8,563 bases of DNA from an uncultured Pseudomonadota bacterium (GTDB taxonomy: Bacteria > Pseudomonadota > Gammaproteobacteria > Burkholderiales > SG8-39). The notes under the pieces were generated by a model, which searched no databases, was not told the origin of the DNA, and was given only the letters and a program-made list of their open reading frames with translations. Below, piece after piece: positions 7,667 through 8,563 of this stretch. Both the position numbers and the translations under genes were made by a program. How positions within the stretch are numbered: the stretch's first letter is position 1; each line of letters begins with the position of its first letter. The stretch covers positions 1 to 8,563 of the forward strand of contig CAIPGJ010000472.1 of assembly GCA_903864555.1 (NCBI GenBank). Direction: 5' to 3'.

Positions 7667-8563
7667 TCAGGCCGTCTGGGCGTAGAGGCGGGTGAGTCCG
7701 AGCGGCGCCTCTTCCACGCGATCGAAGCTGACCATTTCCCAGGCGTCGGGCTGGTTGAGCGCCTCGCGCAGCAACCGGTTGTTCATGCCATGCCCGGACT
7801 TGTGGGCCGAGTAGGCGCCCAGCAGCGGATGGCCGACCAGATACAGGTCACCAATGGCGTCGAGCAGCTTGTGCTTCACGAATTCATCGCCGTAGCGCAG
7901 ACCCTCGGCATTCAGTACACGGTACTCGTCCATCACGATGGCATTGTCCAGGCTGCCGCCCAGCGCCAGCCCGTTGGAACGCAGCGCCTCAACGTCCTGC
8001 ATGAATCCGAAGGTGCGCGCGCGGGCCACTTCCTTCACGTAGGAGGTCTCGGCAAAATCGATGGTCGCCGATTGGGCTGACCGGGCGAAGACCGGGTGAT
8101 CGAAAACGATGGAAAAACTCAGCTTGTAGCCGTCAAAAGGCTCGAACTTCGCCCATTTGTCACCATCACGAATTTCGATGGTGCGCTTGATCCGAAAGAA
8201 ACGCTTGGGGGCCGACTGCTCTTCAATGCCGGCTGACTGGAGCAGGAAGACGAAGGGGCCGGCGCTGCCATCCATGATGGGCACTTCCGGGCCGGTGAGG
8301 TCGACATAGGCGTTGTCGATGCCCAGGCCGGCAAAGGCGGACATGAGGTGCTCGACGGTGGCAACGCGCGCGCCGTTCTCTTCCAGCACGCTGCACAGGC
8401 GGGTGTCCACCACCCGCAGGGCGGTGGCCGGTATGTCCATGGGCTGGGGCGTGTCGATGCGGCGGAACACGATGCCGGTGCCCGGACGCGCGGGACGCAG
8501 GGTCATGGCGACCTTTTCGCCTGTGTGCAAACCCACGCCGGTGGCGCGTATCAGGGACTTCAG
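7667..8563 (-). CDS. lpxC: UDP-3-O-acyl-N-acetylglucosamine deacetylase (5' end outside the window)
   Basis: LpxC performs the committed, zinc-dependent deacetylation step of lipid A synthesis in the cytoplasm. The 298 visible residues align with almost the whole family length (E. coli 305); the first visible residues [15 protein letters not shown] correspond to E. coli [15 protein letters not shown], so about six N-terminal codons lie beyond the window. Conserved features are GVGLHTG at the start, VEHLMSA carrying the catalytic Glu and a zinc His (visible residues 71-72), [14 protein letters not shown], the [11 protein letters not shown] segment with the second zinc His and the zinc Asp, and HKSGHGMNN with the active-site His. 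All catalytic residues are intact. The GTG at 8536 is internal, not the start. In relatives lpxC closes the division and cell-wall cluster after ftsZ; that part would lie outside to the right. Confidence 0.98.
   Translation of the reverse strand: MKSLIRATGVGLHTGEKVAMTLRPARPGTGIVFRRIDTPQPMDIPATALRVVDTRLCSVLEENGARVATVEHLMSAFAGLGIDNAYVDLTGPEVPIMDGSAGPFVFLLQSAGIEEQSAPKRFFRIKRTIEIRDGDKWAKFEPFDGYKLSFSIVFDHPVFARSAQSATIDFAETSYVKEVARARTFGFMQDVEALRSNGLALGGSLDNAIVMDEYRVLNAEGLRYGDEFVKHKLLDAIGDLYLVGHPLLGAYSAHKSGHGMNNRLLREALNQPDAWEMVSFDRVEEAPLGLTRLYAQTA

Overview
The window reads as a chromosomal segment of a GC-rich betaproteobacterium, most likely Burkholderiales and perhaps Alcaligenaceae-like. This rests on the conserved order lpxC / DUF721 (divergent) / M23 peptidase / secA, which is familiar in that group, and on a Bug-type solute receptor, a family greatly expanded there. 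The genus cannot be fixed from the sequence alone.

Right part (about 5900-8563), cell envelope: lpxC (lipid A synthesis, minus strand, missing about six N-terminal codons at the window edge) is followed 18 bases later by a small two-helix membrane protein. That gene converges tail to tail with a plus-strand DUF721 (DciA-like) gene. The DUF721 gene is divergent from a minus-strand inner-membrane-anchored M23 peptidase, with 21 bases between the starts. Downstream of the peptidase lies a 180-base leader with an extended -10 promoter, then secA (928 aa, preprotein translocase ATPase, all motifs intact).

Middle (2714-3111): a 398-base gene-free gap below secA. It holds two 49-bp REP-like palindromic elements in inverted orientation separated by 168 bp. 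The copy next to secA looks usable as the secA terminator. Closer to the next gene is a perfect 16-bp palindrome that could be an operator.

Left part (1-2713), metabolic module on the minus strand: a MmgE/PrpD-family dehydratase/decarboxylase ending in ten glutamines, a secreted Bug-family periplasmic receptor, and a membrane-anchored protein that starts with GTG, overlaps the Bug stop by four bases and runs off the window. Together they look like an uptake-plus-catabolism unit for a carboxylic acid, substrate unknown. All three members carry or adjoin short in-frame tandem repeats, which is the most unusual trait of the window.

I saw no CRISPR array, tRNA, rRNA, prophage or transposase, and no clear undescribed system. 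The main items worth a second look are the inverted repeat pair, the repeat-bearing module and the partial coupled gene at the left edge.
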